The translations under genes were made by a program, and so were the position numbers. This document shows, piece after piece, positions 32,717 through 42,288 of a stretch of DNA of 64,000 nt; the stretch's first letter is position 1; every line of letters begins with the position of its first letter. The notes beneath the pieces were generated by a model. That model was not told the origin of the DNA and did not search any database. It worked only from the letters and a program-made list of their open reading frames with translations. This DNA comes from Microvirgula aerodenitrificans DSM 15089. GTDB taxonomy: Bacteria; Pseudomonadota; Gammaproteobacteria; Burkholderiales; Aquaspirillaceae. The DNA is taken from assembly GCF_000620105.1 (NCBI RefSeq), contig NZ_KK211072.1, forward strand, positions 120,612 to 184,611, read 5' to 3'.

Positions 32717-35263
32717 TCAGACCTTTGCGAGACGAGTGCCGGCGAGCCCGGTTACCGCCGATTCGGATTCGATGATGCTGAGATGGAACAGGCCATCACC
32801 CGCACCGCCGCGGGCATGGCCACCGTGATAGGCGATGCAGACGGGATTTTGGTAGAAGAGGTCTCCAGAGCTGCCGTTGGCAGCCAGCTCGTCTCCGGTA
32901 GCTGGTAAAAAACAGATCGACAGGTCATGGAGGGCACCACTGTCGATTGAGAATGTGGCTGGATAGGTTCCACTGCGTGGTGCGGTCTGACCGGTAGTCT
33001 GATAGGTTTTGTTACCGTTCCTGTCCCAGACCATGTATCTGGAATTCGCGTCGGTCCGAAGTCCGTCGACTATCTGCCAGATGTTGCCCCACAGGCCCAC
33101 GATGCCGCGCCAAGTTGCCTGCGCCACGAGAGAATTATCGACTGCCTGTGTGGCCATTTCGTTGACGCAGCCTTGACCGATCAGGGATTGGCTGTCAGCG
33201 CCCCCCATTTCGATCAGAGCCAGCAACTGGATCGCCGCCAGTTGGTAGATATTCCACAGACCAAATCCGGTTACACCTCCTGTGTTACGTGCTACGGCCC
33301 TGGCCTTCAGGGTCAGGGAGGCGAGGTCCACCGCCGGCGCCACGCCAGCGACCGAGCCGAGCTTGGTGCCATCCGTCGTGCCCTGATACTTGCCGACCCA
33401 GAACTGCGCGACCGGCGCCCCATCGACCATGAACGCCGGGTGCAGCGTGTAACCGGGCAGCGGCTGGTCCGAGATCGACCAGAATCGACGCCCCGCATAT
33501 GGCCCTGCGGCCAGCGTGCCGGCCTTCACATAGAACGCCGGGATGCGGACCATCGCCTGCCCGTCGATCGTCACGCTGCTGATGGCGCCATAGATCGGGT
33601 GCGTGTTGAAAAACGACGCATCCGTGACCCGGTCATTGCCGTTCTCGTCGATGCGCCGCCAGGTCCCGGCTCCGCCGCCGGTCTGGGCCAGCACGATGCC
33701 GATCACGTTCGCAAACTGGGTTTTGGTGGTGATCCTGATTTCATTCGACCAGTCCGACCAGCCCCGGGCTGCTCCCTGGTGGCGCACGCGCAGGAAATAG
33801 CTGTTCTGGCCGGGCTGCAGTTTGCCGGCCGGGGTCACGACCGACGTTTTGTTGACGGTATCGGTCCCGCTGTCCCAGACCGGCGCCGCATAGCTGCCGG
33901 CCGCGCTGCGGATCTGCCACTGGCTGGCCGTATGGGTGTCGGTCGCGACCGACACCGCGAACGGGCTCGATGCCAGCGTCGGCTGTTCGGGGATGTCGAC
34001 CGCGTTCATGGCCGGGCCGGTCAGCGTCGGCGTGGCGACGTAGACGAACGACGCAGCGGTGGTGAACGCGCTGGCGGCCGACCAGTCCGACCACAGGCCG
34101 GCCACGTCACGGACACGGGCGCGCACCTGATAGGTTTTACCGACTGCCAGCACGCCGGCCGGCAGCGGGTAGGACAGCCCGGCCGGCAGTTCGCCGGAGT
34201 CGTGCAGCACCGCCGCAAAATCCGCCGTCGCCGACACCTGGAACTGCACCGCCGCCTGGGCATTTCCGGCCGGGCTGCTGTAGCCGGCCAGCGCCAGCGT
34301 CGGCCGCTCCATAATGCCGGTGGCCGCGGCGGCCGGCGCGCTGATCACCGGGGTAGCGGGACGCTGGGACGGGTTGATGAACCCACCGAGGCCGGTCGGC
34401 GCACCGAGTGCGACCAGATGCTGAATCGTCATCGGCTCGCCGCTGATGTCGAGGCGCAGTGCGCCGTCGCCACGCATCGGCAGCATGTATTCGTAGTCGG
34501 CAAATCCGGCCGGCACGCCATCGCCCTGGCGACGCACCGACCAGCCGCACTCGCGCCAGGTCGTCTGGTAGGCATCGCGATAGTAGAGCCGCGCCTCGCC
34601 GGCATTCAGCGTGCGGCGCAGCACGACGGCGCCGCCGTCGAGGTCGGTGCCGATATTGATCGGGCGGCTCAGGTAGAGGTCGCCAACGGCGGCCACCGCG
34701 TTTGCGGCACCGCGCACGTCGAGGCTCGACCGCGACAGGGTCGCGCCGGCCGCCCAGTCTCGGCTGAGGTTGGCGCTCAGGCGCAGGCGGGTCGCCGACA
34801 GGATGGCCGACACCAGGACCAGAGCTGCAGTGCCGCCAGCATCAGCCAGCACATAGTAATCACCGACGCGCAGGCTGGCGGTACTGGCCACATCGAGCGA
34901 GTCGTCACCATTGACACCACCGGTCACCGGGACCGGCGCGAGATCGATCAGCGTATAGCCGGGCGTGAACAGCTCGAATGCGACGCGGTTGCCGCGATAC
35001 AGCCAGTCGAGGCTGACCGCGCGCTGGACAGCCACGCTGCTGGTCGCCTCGACGCCCGACACGCGCGCATCGAGCTCGCCGACGCGGGTGTCCGTGCTGT
35101 CGCTCAGCGACGCCAGGGTGGCATTCAGATAGGCGTCGTTGTCGAGCAGCGCCTGATGGGTCGGATTCCAGGTATCCGGGTGGGCGACGCTGCTGGTGGT
35201 CAGCGCCGGCAGCGAGGTCGTCAGCGCCGGGGCGTCGGACGGGGTCAGCGTGGTCTGGGTCAT
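32717..35263 (-). CDS. Large tail fibre / receptor-binding protein
   Basis: This 848-residue protein starts with a short virion-attachment region and a coiled-coil-like stretch (STDTRVGELDARVSGVEA). At least two fibronectin type III-like modules follow (GNAQAAVQFQVSATADF, QIRSAAGSYAAPVWDSGTDT, YFLRVRHQGAARGWSDWSNE). From about residue 510 the C-terminal domain carries GLWGNIWQIVDGLR and ends GGHARGGAGDGLFHLS to LAGTRLAKV. That ending resembles the C-type-lectin/FGE-like domain of phage adhesins, so this end should contact the host surface. No reverse transcriptase or template repeat is in the window. Confidence 0.75.
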   Translation of the reverse strand: MTQTTLTPSDAPALTTSLPALTTSSVAHPDTWNPTHQALLDNDAYLNATLASLSDSTDTRVGELDARVSGVEATSSVAVQRAVSLDWLYRGNRVAFELFTPGYTLIDLAPVPVTGGVNGDDSLDVASTASLRVGDYYVLADAGGTAALVLVSAILSATRLRLSANLSRDWAAGATLSRSSLDVRGAANAVAAVGDLYLSRPINIGTDLDGGAVVLRRTLNAGEARLYYRDAYQTTWRECGWSVRRQGDGVPAGFADYEYMLPMRGDGALRLDISGEPMTIQHLVALGAPTGLGGFINPSQRPATPVISAPAAAATGIMERPTLALAGYSSPAGNAQAAVQFQVSATADFAAVLHDSGELPAGLSYPLPAGVLAVGKTYQVRARVRDVAGLWSDWSAASAFTTAASFVYVATPTLTGPAMNAVDIPEQPTLASSPFAVSVATDTHTASQWQIRSAAGSYAAPVWDSGTDTVNKTSVVTPAGKLQPGQNSYFLRVRHQGAARGWSDWSNEIRITTKTQFANVIGIVLAQTGGGAGTWRRIDENGNDRVTDASFFNTHPIYGAISSVTIDGQAMVRIPAFYVKAGTLAAGPYAGRRFWSISDQPLPGYTLHPAFMVDGAPVAQFWVGKYQGTTDGTKLGSVAGVAPAVDLASLTLKARAVARNTGGVTGFGLWNIYQLAAIQLLALIEMGGADSQSLIGQGCVNEMATQAVDNSLVAQATWRGIVGLWGNIWQIVDGLRTDANSRYMVWDRNGNKTYQTTGQTAPRSGTYPATFSIDSGALHDLSICFLPATGDELAANGSSGDLFYQNPVCIAYHGGHARGGAGDGLFHLSIIESESAVTGLAGTRLAKV

Positions 35264-35271
35264 GGTGCCTC

Positions 35272-35634
35272 TCAGTATTCAAAAACGAGTTCGACCTCGA
35301 ACTCGGTGTCGGGCTCGAACGATTTGGGGGCCAGCACGCGGCGGCCCATCAGCGTGCCGTCGGCGGTGAACACGCCGACCTCGCGCAGTGTGTTGCCGCC
35401 GGCCGCCTCGCCGGTCAGGACGCCGGACGCGATCAGCGTCGGGCCGTCGACCTGTGTCGTGACCGGTACGCGCACGAACTCGTCGCCGAGCGCGAAATCG
35501 GTCTCCGGCTCATACGGTCGGTCGCTACGGCCGAATGCCATCCACGCGGTTTTCGGAATGGCGGTGCCGGCGGCCGCGGCGAGTGCGACCTGGTGCCGAT
35601 ACGTGTGCGAAACGGCGATAGCCTGTTGAGCCAT
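35272..35634 (-). CDS. Short tail-collar-type protein (DUF3751-like)
   Basis: This 120-residue protein (LAAAAGTAIPKTAWMAFG, NTLREVGVFTADGTLMGRR) looks like the N-terminal collar piece that in P2-like phages is fused to the tail fibre H. Here it is a separate gene between tail protein I and the fibre. Its ATG shares a base with the gene I stop (TGATG). It likely links the fibre to the baseplate. Confidence 0.6.
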   Translation of the reverse strand: MAQQAIAVSHTYRHQVALAAAAGTAIPKTAWMAFGRSDRPYEPETDFALGDEFVRVPVTTQVDGPTLIASGVLTGEAAGGNTLREVGVFTADGTLMGRRVLAPKSFEPDTEFEVELVFEY

Positions 35635-36758
35635 CAGATGGCCTCCGTTGTAGTGATGCCATTACGGCGAATGGTCAGGGTGCCGGTGAACCACAGCCCC
35701 GGCTGGCCGGTCTCACCGCCGAGCAGCCACGTGCCGTCGAGCCGTGGTGCCGCGATGCGGTCCAGCGTGGCGTCGCCCAGCGAGCGGCCACTGGCGAGCG
35801 GCCAGCCGCCGCCGAGCGTGGATTCGGACAGTCGGGCGCGGCCGTTGAGCCGGGCGAACCTGCCGCCGAGCGTGACCGTGCGTGTGCGCGACCCGCCGAG
35901 GCTGGAGCGAATACGCTGGCGCAGGCGGGTGTGCAGCGACATCGCGCCGGCATTGAGCGGCCGGCCGGTCGGTGTGCGTCCGTGCAGGCGGCGGCCGTCG
36001 AGCGGCCAGCCGGCCAGCATCAGCGGGGCGTCGTCGCCATCGAGCAGCCAGCAGCCGTCGAGCGTCGTGCGGTTGTACGCACTCAGACGCCGGCAGCGGT
36101 CGAGGCGGGTATGCACGCGGCCGCGATAGCCGGTCAGGCGGATGCGGGCGTCGAATGCCAGCCGGACCGCCGTGATCAGGGCGACCAGCCGCGACCGCAC
36201 CGGTGCGTACCGTTCGGCGGTGGCGCGGATGCGGCGCTGCTGCTCGCGCGTCCACTCGCCATCAGCGACATTGAGGCGGATTGAGTACTCAGCCCAGTGG
36301 TTAAGTCGGGCGTGGCGGACCAGCGGACCGATACTGGCAGGCGGATCCAGTGTGGAATGGCCATCTGTTAGCCAGTCGCCATTCAGCGTCAGCCCGCCTG
36401 CGGCCACCCACGCATCATGGCTGGCCCGCTGTTCGATCAGATCCAGCACCGGATAGCCGATAGTGGCTAACGCCGCCTTGACGGCCCACGGCGTTCCCTT
36501 TCGGCGGTGCAGCTGACTGGAGAGCTTGAGCAGTGCCCGCTGTTTTGATTCGGTATCCGCCAGTTCCCAGCCGTCATCCAGCAGGCTGTACTCCTCTGCC
36601 AGAATCGGGAGCAGCGAGGCGTCTACATGGTCGATCCAGCGCACAATGACGTCCTGCGGGTCAATGGCAGCCAGTCGGGAGCCCCACATCTGGGCCAGAG
36701 CCGCAAATCTTGCATCGGCAGCCAGGACGGCGGGCAGGTCAATCAACGCGTCTGTCAT
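35634..36758 (-). CDS. Tail protein I with a long repetitive C-terminal extension
   Basis: Starting at 36758 the protein is 374 residues. The N-terminal ~190 residues match P2 gpI, a baseplate wedge protein (LLPILAEEYSLLDDGWELA, RRKGTPWAVKAALATIGYP). P2 gpI is only about 175 long. The added 185 residues hold recurring LDG/LGG turns (LDGCWLLDGD, AGWPLDGRRL, LGGGWPLASG, LDGTWLLGGE) that look like beta repeats. The extension may be a decoration or adhesin part. It follows gene J by two bases. Confidence 0.75.
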   Translation of the reverse strand: MTDALIDLPAVLAADARFAALAQMWGSRLAAIDPQDVIVRWIDHVDASLLPILAEEYSLLDDGWELADTESKQRALLKLSSQLHRRKGTPWAVKAALATIGYPVLDLIEQRASHDAWVAAGGLTLNGDWLTDGHSTLDPPASIGPLVRHARLNHWAEYSIRLNVADGEWTREQQRRIRATAERYAPVRSRLVALITAVRLAFDARIRLTGYRGRVHTRLDRCRRLSAYNRTTLDGCWLLDGDDAPLMLAGWPLDGRRLHGRTPTGRPLNAGAMSLHTRLRQRIRSSLGGSRTRTVTLGGRFARLNGRARLSESTLGGGWPLASGRSLGDATLDRIAAPRLDGTWLLGGETGQPGLWFTGTLTIRRNGITTTEAI

Positions 36759-36760
36759 GG

Positions 36761-37858
36761 TCAGTCCGCCTGCCGCAAGTCGATGCCTGTGCACTGTCGC
36801 CAATGCCAGGACTCGCAGGTGCTGAATGACGCCGGCTCGTCCAGCTCAACACGGTGAACCAGCGGCTGCAGCACACCGATGAACTGGCTGGGCACGATGT
36901 CCCCTCCCATCTCGCCGGCCATGCGGTCAACCAGGTCCCGGACTGCCGACTCTGCCTGTGCGAGCACGGTGGCCGGATCCGCCCCGGGCCGCAGGGTCAG
37001 CCGTCCGCGTACAGCATAGGGTCGGGCAACCGGTGGCACGGTGCGTACCGTATCGCTCAGTACGCGAACCTCGTCAGCGCTGACGCCGCGCTGCACTGCA
37101 GCCAGCACGGTCGGACCCGCAGGACCATCAGACGTTAACGGGTACAAGGTCACAATACCGGGATCGTGCGATACCACCGCGACCGAGATCACGTCCGGAT
37201 GCTGGTTCATGGCCATGATCCGGTAGGCCGGGGCCGGACCGCCGACACTGTAGCTATCGAACGCCAGCAACAGCCGCTGCTGGAGTCGCGCATCGGTCTC
37301 GGCGTCGGCGCCACCCTCTGTGGCGCTGGTGTTTGTGACTGTCAGGCCGGCCGGTGCATCCGGCAGGATGCTGACCAACTGACTGATCTGGCCAGGCACA
37401 TACCCGTTACCGGCCGTCCCGGCGTCCTGCGCCGAGGCCGGCACGCTGACGGTCAGGCGACCGGCCGGCAGCACGGCCGCTGTGCGTGTAACGACTGACA
37501 CGGCACCGTCCCCGGTGGCGACGACAGTGCCGGCAGGAATCCGGACGGCGGCCGAATGCACGGCTGGCACGCAGAATTCGAGCGTGCAGCCGGCCGCATA
37601 GGCCGGCATCCGTTGCATGCCGCGATCCGTCGCCAATTCATCAAGGATTTTGTCTCGGCTGAATCGCACCAGGTTCAAACTGGCGGCATCCTGTACGGCC
37701 GAGCGCAGCAAGGATTCCCGGTACGCCATGAAGTCGATCAGCAGCCGTTCCGGCTGTGCCGGGTACAGCGTCTTGCCTGACCGTGATTCGATATCAGCAA
37801 CCATTTCGGCCACGATGGTGTCGGGACTCCGTTCGATAAAATCAGGTGGCGCGTCCAT
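36761..37858 (-). CDS. Baseplate assembly protein J
   Basis: The chosen ATG at 37858 has GGAGG 6 nt upstream and overlaps the W stop by 17 bp. The 365-residue protein has the baseplate J core: VADIESRSGKTLYPAQPERLLIDF, GYVPGQISQLV and GADAETDARLQQRLLLAF. It forms the wedge of the contractile tail baseplate together with W and I, which flank it in the usual order. Confidence 0.88.
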   Translation of the reverse strand: MDAPPDFIERSPDTIVAEMVADIESRSGKTLYPAQPERLLIDFMAYRESLLRSAVQDAASLNLVRFSRDKILDELATDRGMQRMPAYAAGCTLEFCVPAVHSAAVRIPAGTVVATGDGAVSVVTRTAAVLPAGRLTVSVPASAQDAGTAGNGYVPGQISQLVSILPDAPAGLTVTNTSATEGGADAETDARLQQRLLLAFDSYSVGGPAPAYRIMAMNQHPDVISVAVVSHDPGIVTLYPLTSDGPAGPTVLAAVQRGVSADEVRVLSDTVRTVPPVARPYAVRGRLTLRPGADPATVLAQAESAVRDLVDRMAGEMGGDIVPSQFIGVLQPLVHRVELDEPASFSTCESWHWRQCTGIDLRQAD

Positions 37859-38216
37859 GGTGGACCTCCGTTGTACGGTTTTCGCGGCCATCGACCGGCC
37901 GCCAGTTCACCCGGATGCGCCAATGGCTGCCGTCGTCGCCCGGCGCCAGCGTGATGCCGATGATTTCAATACGCGGTTCCCACATCAGCAGCGCGGCCCG
38001 GACGTCGCCGACCACATGGGGCAGGGCGGTCTCGATAGGGGCGTCGATCCACTGCCAAGCATTGCAGCCGAACAGCGGCTCCAGCGGCACATCGCCCGGA
38101 CGGGTGCCGAGCAGGATGCGGATGCACTGGTCAATGTCGTCCAAGTCCTCGACGACCGCACCCTGTTCGCCCAGCGCCAGTGACCAGTCGGCGGACTGGA
38201 TGTTTGCAAGAATCAT
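37842..38216 (-). CDS. Baseplate protein W (GPW/gp25 family)
   Basis: This 124-residue protein has the gp25-like pattern LDDIDQCIRILLGTRPGDVPLEP and FGCNAWQWIDAPI, followed by EPRIEIIGITLAPGDDG. It is a baseplate wedge component near the sheath-initiation site. It overlaps late-control D by four bases and J by 17. Confidence 0.85.
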   Translation of the reverse strand: MILANIQSADWSLALGEQGAVVEDLDDIDQCIRILLGTRPGDVPLEPLFGCNAWQWIDAPIETALPHVVGDVRAALLMWEPRIEIIGITLAPGDDGSHWRIRVNWRPVDGRENRTTEVHHGRAT

Positions 38217-39295
38217 GTGAGTTTCCGTTTCTTCGCCGCCGCACTGGATTCGGCATGGGTACGCAGCCGCTGGCCGGTCACCGAGACGTCCCAGCCGCTG
38301 CTGCGGGTGATGTTGTGGCGGGCTTCCGACAGCAGGTAGTCGCCGTCGGGTTTGCCGAGGCAGGAGATGTTCAGCGTGTTGCCGGACAGCAGGCGCGGGT
38401 CGCCGACCAGCGTGAACTCGCCTTCGACCGCTTTCAGGTTCTTGTCGCGCAGGGCGGCTTTTGCCATAGCGACAGCCTGCTGCTTGCTCTCGGCCCGGGT
38501 GTTCAGCTTCAGGGTGTCGGCCTTGTCCTCGATGACCTTGTCACCGCGCTTGCGCTTGGTGGTTTTGGCCTGCTCAGTGTGCTCGACCAGCTTGCGGGTT
38601 TTCGGATCAAGGTAGGTGACCGACACGCTCTTGTAGGTGGCGTTGGTCTTGTCGCGGATACGGTAACTTTTCAGTTGCTGGCGCTGGCTGATGGTCAGTA
38701 CTGCGTCGCGGTCGTCGACCGCCGACAGCGGCGCGACGAACAGTTGCTCGCCGCGTACCGACACCATGTGGCCGTACTGCTCGGCGATCCGCTTCAGGAA
38801 GCCGAGGTCGGTTTCCTGATTCTGGGTCAGCCGTTCCAGCTGCACCGGTTCCGGGTCGCCGACCAGGCTCAGGCCATTGCGCTGTGCAACCTGGCGCGCG
38901 ACGCTGGCCAGGGTCTGGCCGTTGTAGGCCCGGGTCTGCCGGGTCCGTACTGCGCGGGTGATGCCGGACGCGATGGCCTTGATCGACACTTCATCCGGCG
39001 GGCCGCTGAGTTCGCACTCGTCGACCTCGAAGGTGCCGCACGGCAGCATGGCTTCGCCGGCGTAGCCGAAGCTGGCAACGATCCGGTCGCCTTTCTCCGG
39101 GTACCAGCCATGGGTCCAGCGGCCGTGGCTGTTCTCCAGCACGATTTCCAGTTCGTCGGCTTCGCCGCTGCGCTTGTCCTGGTAGACCAGGCGGATGAAG
39201 TCGCGGCTGATGTCGGCGGTGATGTCGCGGCCTTCGTAGCGAATGAAAAAGACCAGGCGTCGCGGCCCGGTCTTGTGGGTGGTCACCGTTTCCAT
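38213..39295 (-). CDS. Tail hub protein, late control gene D family
   Basis: This 360-residue protein belongs to the P2 gpD / Mu gp44 / T4 gp27 hub family (KGDRIVASFGYAG, GTFEVDECELSGPPDEVSIKA, QNQETDLGFLKRIAEQYGH). It forms the trimeric base to which the spike attaches. In P2 the D protein is named for late control, but the structural role is hub. Directly after it one would expect the spike gene V; instead W follows (see findings). Confidence 0.85.
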   Translation of the reverse strand: METVTTHKTGPRRLVFFIRYEGRDITADISRDFIRLVYQDKRSGEADELEIVLENSHGRWTHGWYPEKGDRIVASFGYAGEAMLPCGTFEVDECELSGPPDEVSIKAIASGITRAVRTRQTRAYNGQTLASVARQVAQRNGLSLVGDPEPVQLERLTQNQETDLGFLKRIAEQYGHMVSVRGEQLFVAPLSAVDDRDAVLTISQRQQLKSYRIRDKTNATYKSVSVTYLDPKTRKLVEHTEQAKTTKRKRGDKVIEDKADTLKLNTRAESKQQAVAMAKAALRDKNLKAVEGEFTLVGDPRLLSGNTLNISCLGKPDGDYLLSEARHNITRSSGWDVSVTGQRLRTHAESSAAAKKRKLT

Positions 39296-39501
39296 GGTGG
39301 CAGTTCTTCCTTGCTCAGCATTGGCTCGTCGTCCTCCAGCACCGGAATTCGCACCGTCAGACCGGCGCCCAGTGTCGGCAGCAGGCGCAACTGCGGATTG
39401 GCATCGATGATCGGGTTCATCAGCGCCGCGTCGCCGTAGTAGTGCCAGGCCAGCAGGTCCCAGCGGTCACCGTCACGGGTCAGGTGTTCCAGATAGTCCA
39501 T
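39283..39501 (-). CDS. Tail protein X, LysM-like
   Basis: This 72-residue protein has the LysM-like pattern RDGDRWDLLAWHYYGDAALMNPI and NPQLRLLPTLGAGLTVRIP, as in P2 gpX. It probably fixes hub or tape components. It overlaps gene D by 13 bp and is one base from gene U. Confidence 0.85.
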   Translation of the reverse strand: MDYLEHLTRDGDRWDLLAWHYYGDAALMNPIIDANPQLRLLPTLGAGLTVRIPVLEDDEPMLSKEELPPWKR

Positions 39502-39502
39502 G

Positions 39503-40039
39503 TCAGTTCCGGGTGATTTTGGTGAATTCGACCCCGTCCTTGTTCTTGATAGTGGTCGTGCCGGGGCGGGTGACCTTGGTGCCGGTTACCTTCTTGCTCC
39601 GGCCTTTCTTGCGAGCCGGCGCCTTCTGTTTCTTGCGCGCCCTGGCCGCTTCGACCGGCACTTGTGGCTCGACGTATTCGATCAGGCTTACCGAAGCGGA
39701 TACCGAGGTCAGTTTGCCGAAGCGGGTGGCGGTCTGTCCGGTCACGCGCAGTTTCTCGATCACGAACTGGCCTTCGACCACGCCGTTGCCCCAGATCAGC
39801 GGCATGGCTTCGGCCGCCAGCCGGGCGTCATCGAGCCGTTTCAGTTCGGTAGCCGGATCGCAGTAGTAGTCGTGGAACGCCAGTTCGATGCTGATCTCGT
39901 CCAGCTCGTCGCCGGTGCGCTGCAGGATCGGCTTGCCGTCCAGTACTTCATGCCGGGCGAACTTGGTCGCCTTGTTGACCTCGATGCCGTCGAAGTAGGT
40001 GATCAGCTTGAACTGGATCGTGCCCAGCAGTGCAAACAT
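39503..40039 (-). CDS. Tail protein U (tail completion)
   Basis: This 178-residue protein matches P2 gpU (MFALLGTIQFKLITYFDG, GKPILQRTGDELDEISIELAFH, FVIEKLRVTGQTATRFGKL). The C-terminal ~45 residues are very rich in Lys, Arg and Thr, an extension not usual for the family. It lies between tape measure and X as in P2. Confidence 0.85.
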   Translation of the reverse strand: MFALLGTIQFKLITYFDGIEVNKATKFARHEVLDGKPILQRTGDELDEISIELAFHDYYCDPATELKRLDDARLAAEAMPLIWGNGVVEGQFVIEKLRVTGQTATRFGKLTSVSASVSLIEYVEPQVPVEAARARKKQKAPARKKGRSKKVTGTKVTRPGTTTIKNKDGVEFTKITRN

Positions 40040-40048
40040 GGGACCTCC

Positions 40049-42181
40049 TTAATAGGCGGTACGCGCCTTGTTCTCTACCGCCTGGTTGACCAGGCGCAGG
40101 AGCTCGTCGCGGTGTGCGTTGAGCATGGCTTTGAACTTCTCGGCCGTGCCCGGAATCGGGTCGCCCTGGATGGTCAGTGACGGGTTGTAGGTCAGGTTGA
40201 CCTGCGGCACGACGGTCTTGCCCGCCGGTGGTGTGGCGCCAGCCTGCTGCCGGGCGGCCGGGTTCAGCGGTACCGGAGCCGGTACTGGTCCAGCTGGCGC
40301 CCCCAGCCCGGCTGCACGCGGTGCCGTCACCGGGGGCGTGCCGGTTCTGGCAAGGGGCGTGGGTTCGCTGGCCGCCAGTTTGCCGCCGGCGTAGGCGCCG
40401 AGCTTCTGACCGGCAAAGGTGCCAATGGCGCCGCCGATCAGCCCGCCGAGCGCCATGCCGATCGGGCCACCCAGCGCACCAATCAGGGCGCCGGCCTTGG
40501 CACCGGCCAGTCCGCCTGCGAGGCTCCCCGCAGCGCCGCCATAGCCGGCACCCTTGTCCTTGCTGGTCTTGGCGTTCTGGTAGGTGTCGTATGCCTGATA
40601 CATCGAGGCGCCGACGGCCAGCAGCCCGCCAGCGTTACGTCCGAGGAAGCGGCCTGCAGTCTTGATCCCGCCGCCAAGCCGCGACATCCGGCTACGGCCA
40701 GTGGCGGCAGGCTTCCGCTTGCCGCCTCCGCCGTCAGGTCCACCGGCATCGAAGCCGCTGCCAGGCCAGTTTGTGACCCAGACGCGCTGAACCGCCATGC
40801 CGGCCGCCGCTTCAGCGGCCTTGCCGGTTGCGCCCCCTTTCTTGCCGAACAGCCCGCCGATTTTTGCTAGCGGACCGAGTGCATAACCGGCCAGCCGGCT
40901 GACGGTACCGAGCGTGACGGCGACAGCACCGCCGACCAGCAGCAGTCCGCCAAGTCCGCCTGCCGCCAGGCCGGCGGCCTTGGCCAGCTTTGGATGCTCG
41001 GCAATAAACGTGGTCAACTGACTGGACGCTTCACCCAGCCACTCGGTGACCGCTTTCAGTTCCGGCGCCACCTGGGCACCGAAGGCGGCCAGCGAGTTGG
41101 TGAAGGCGCCGGTCGCGGCATCCCACAGGTTCTTCAACGTACCGAGCTGCAGATTGACGCGAGCCTGCAGATCGGCTTGCCGGGCCATTTTGTCCACGGT
41201 CTCGTTATAGCCGTCGGCTCCCTTCTCGATCAGCTTGGCCAGCACCCGCAAGGTCTCAGCTTCGTCACCGAAAATGCTCTTGAGCGCCTTCAATCGATCG
41301 ACTGTGTTCAGCTTCTTCAGCTTGTCGAGCTGAGACATCAGGTTTGCCATGCCGCCGAATTCACCCTTGCCATCGGTGAAGTCGAGCTTGATCCCCTTTT
41401 TTGCCAAGCCGGCATTCGCCTTGGCGACCTTCTGTACATCCATGCCGAGCTGAATGGTCTTGCGTAGCGCGTTACCTGCGGCTTCACCCTGCATGCCCAT
41501 CTGGTCGAACATGACGGCGAACGGGGCCATATCCTGGGCGGCCTTGGCGCCTTTCACGCGCATGGTGTCCATGGCAGGTGCCATGTTATTAAAGAACGCC
41601 AGCATGTTTCCGTCGTTGACGCCGAGATAGGTCGCCCGCTGGATGGTATCCATCAGGCCCATCATGTCGCCTTCGACCGTGCCGGTGGCGTCCTGCATCT
41701 TGGCGACGAATTCGGCAGCCTGTTCCGGTGGTTTCTTCAGCATGACACCAAGATAAGCCGACGCCTTGCCGACACCGCCGAGGATGGCGTCGTAGCTGAT
41801 GCCCTGCTTGACAAGCTCGGACATCATGTTCTGGAAGTCGGCAGTGGTACCCGGCAGTTTGTCGCCGAGATCGGTCGCCAGCTTGTTGATCTTGCTGAAG
41901 CGGGCATCGAGCTCGCCGCCGGCGCCGAGCATCGCTACCTTGAGGCCGACCGAGGCGTCCTCGGCATCGGCAAAGGCTGCGATCGGTTTCTGCATCATGC
42001 CGGACAGCAGGGCGCCGTCGCCCATGGCCTTGCTGCCAAGGCGGTCCAGCCGGTCGGAAAACGCATTCATGCGCTGATCCAGCCGGCTGATGGCACCGAT
42101 CGACTTGCCTGCGGCCGAGCTGAATACCCCCGACATCTGGTCGACGGCTTTCAGTACGATGCCGAACTGGATCATATCCAT
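40049..42181 (-). CDS. Tape measure protein
   Basis: The 710-residue protein has the TP901-type tape measure core (IGAISRLDQRMNAFSDRLD, GTTADFQNMMSELVKQGI, GDEAETLRVLAKLIEKGADGY). Hydrophobic Gly/Ala-rich segments follow in the second half (GLAAGGLGGLLLVGGAVAV, GGLIGGAIGTFAGQKLGAY). Its length sets the tail length. By comparison with P2 (815 residues) the tail should be slightly shorter. Confidence 0.88.
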   Translation of the reverse strand: MDMIQFGIVLKAVDQMSGVFSSAAGKSIGAISRLDQRMNAFSDRLDRLGSKAMGDGALLSGMMQKPIAAFADAEDASVGLKVAMLGAGGELDARFSKINKLATDLGDKLPGTTADFQNMMSELVKQGISYDAILGGVGKASAYLGVMLKKPPEQAAEFVAKMQDATGTVEGDMMGLMDTIQRATYLGVNDGNMLAFFNNMAPAMDTMRVKGAKAAQDMAPFAVMFDQMGMQGEAAGNALRKTIQLGMDVQKVAKANAGLAKKGIKLDFTDGKGEFGGMANLMSQLDKLKKLNTVDRLKALKSIFGDEAETLRVLAKLIEKGADGYNETVDKMARQADLQARVNLQLGTLKNLWDAATGAFTNSLAAFGAQVAPELKAVTEWLGEASSQLTTFIAEHPKLAKAAGLAAGGLGGLLLVGGAVAVTLGTVSRLAGYALGPLAKIGGLFGKKGGATGKAAEAAAGMAVQRVWVTNWPGSGFDAGGPDGGGGKRKPAATGRSRMSRLGGGIKTAGRFLGRNAGGLLAVGASMYQAYDTYQNAKTSKDKGAGYGGAAGSLAGGLAGAKAGALIGALGGPIGMALGGLIGGAIGTFAGQKLGAYAGGKLAASEPTPLARTGTPPVTAPRAAGLGAPAGPVPAPVPLNPAARQQAGATPPAGKTVVPQVNLTYNPSLTIQGDPIPGTAEKFKAMLNAHRDELLRLVNQAVENKARTAY

Positions 42182-42196
42182 GGAGGCCCCCTAAAG

Positions 42197-42219
42197 AAAA
42201 AACCGCCTGACGGCGGTTT
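42197..42219 (-). terminator. Intrinsic terminator between the lipoprotein gene and tape measure
   Basis: On the minus strand AAACCGCC pairs with GGCGGTTT around GTCA, ending in six T. It is right after the lipoprotein insert, as expected for an independently expressed moron, and inside the late operon. Confidence 0.75.
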
Positions 42220-42288
42220 GCAGATAGAACAGAGCCGCGATGGAGGCAAACCATCGGGCCCTGGGTTTACACGGGTGTGCGTCGATCC

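Noticed and set aside
32717..35263. Diversity-generating retroelement target in the tail fibre
   Set aside because: The C-terminal fold is suggestive, but no reverse transcriptase gene, accessory gene or template repeat is present in the window.
33173..35629. An 818-codon open frame on the plus strand
   Set aside because: It mirrors the tail fibre and collar genes, and its composition (Arg, Gly, His rich) is that of an antisense shadow.
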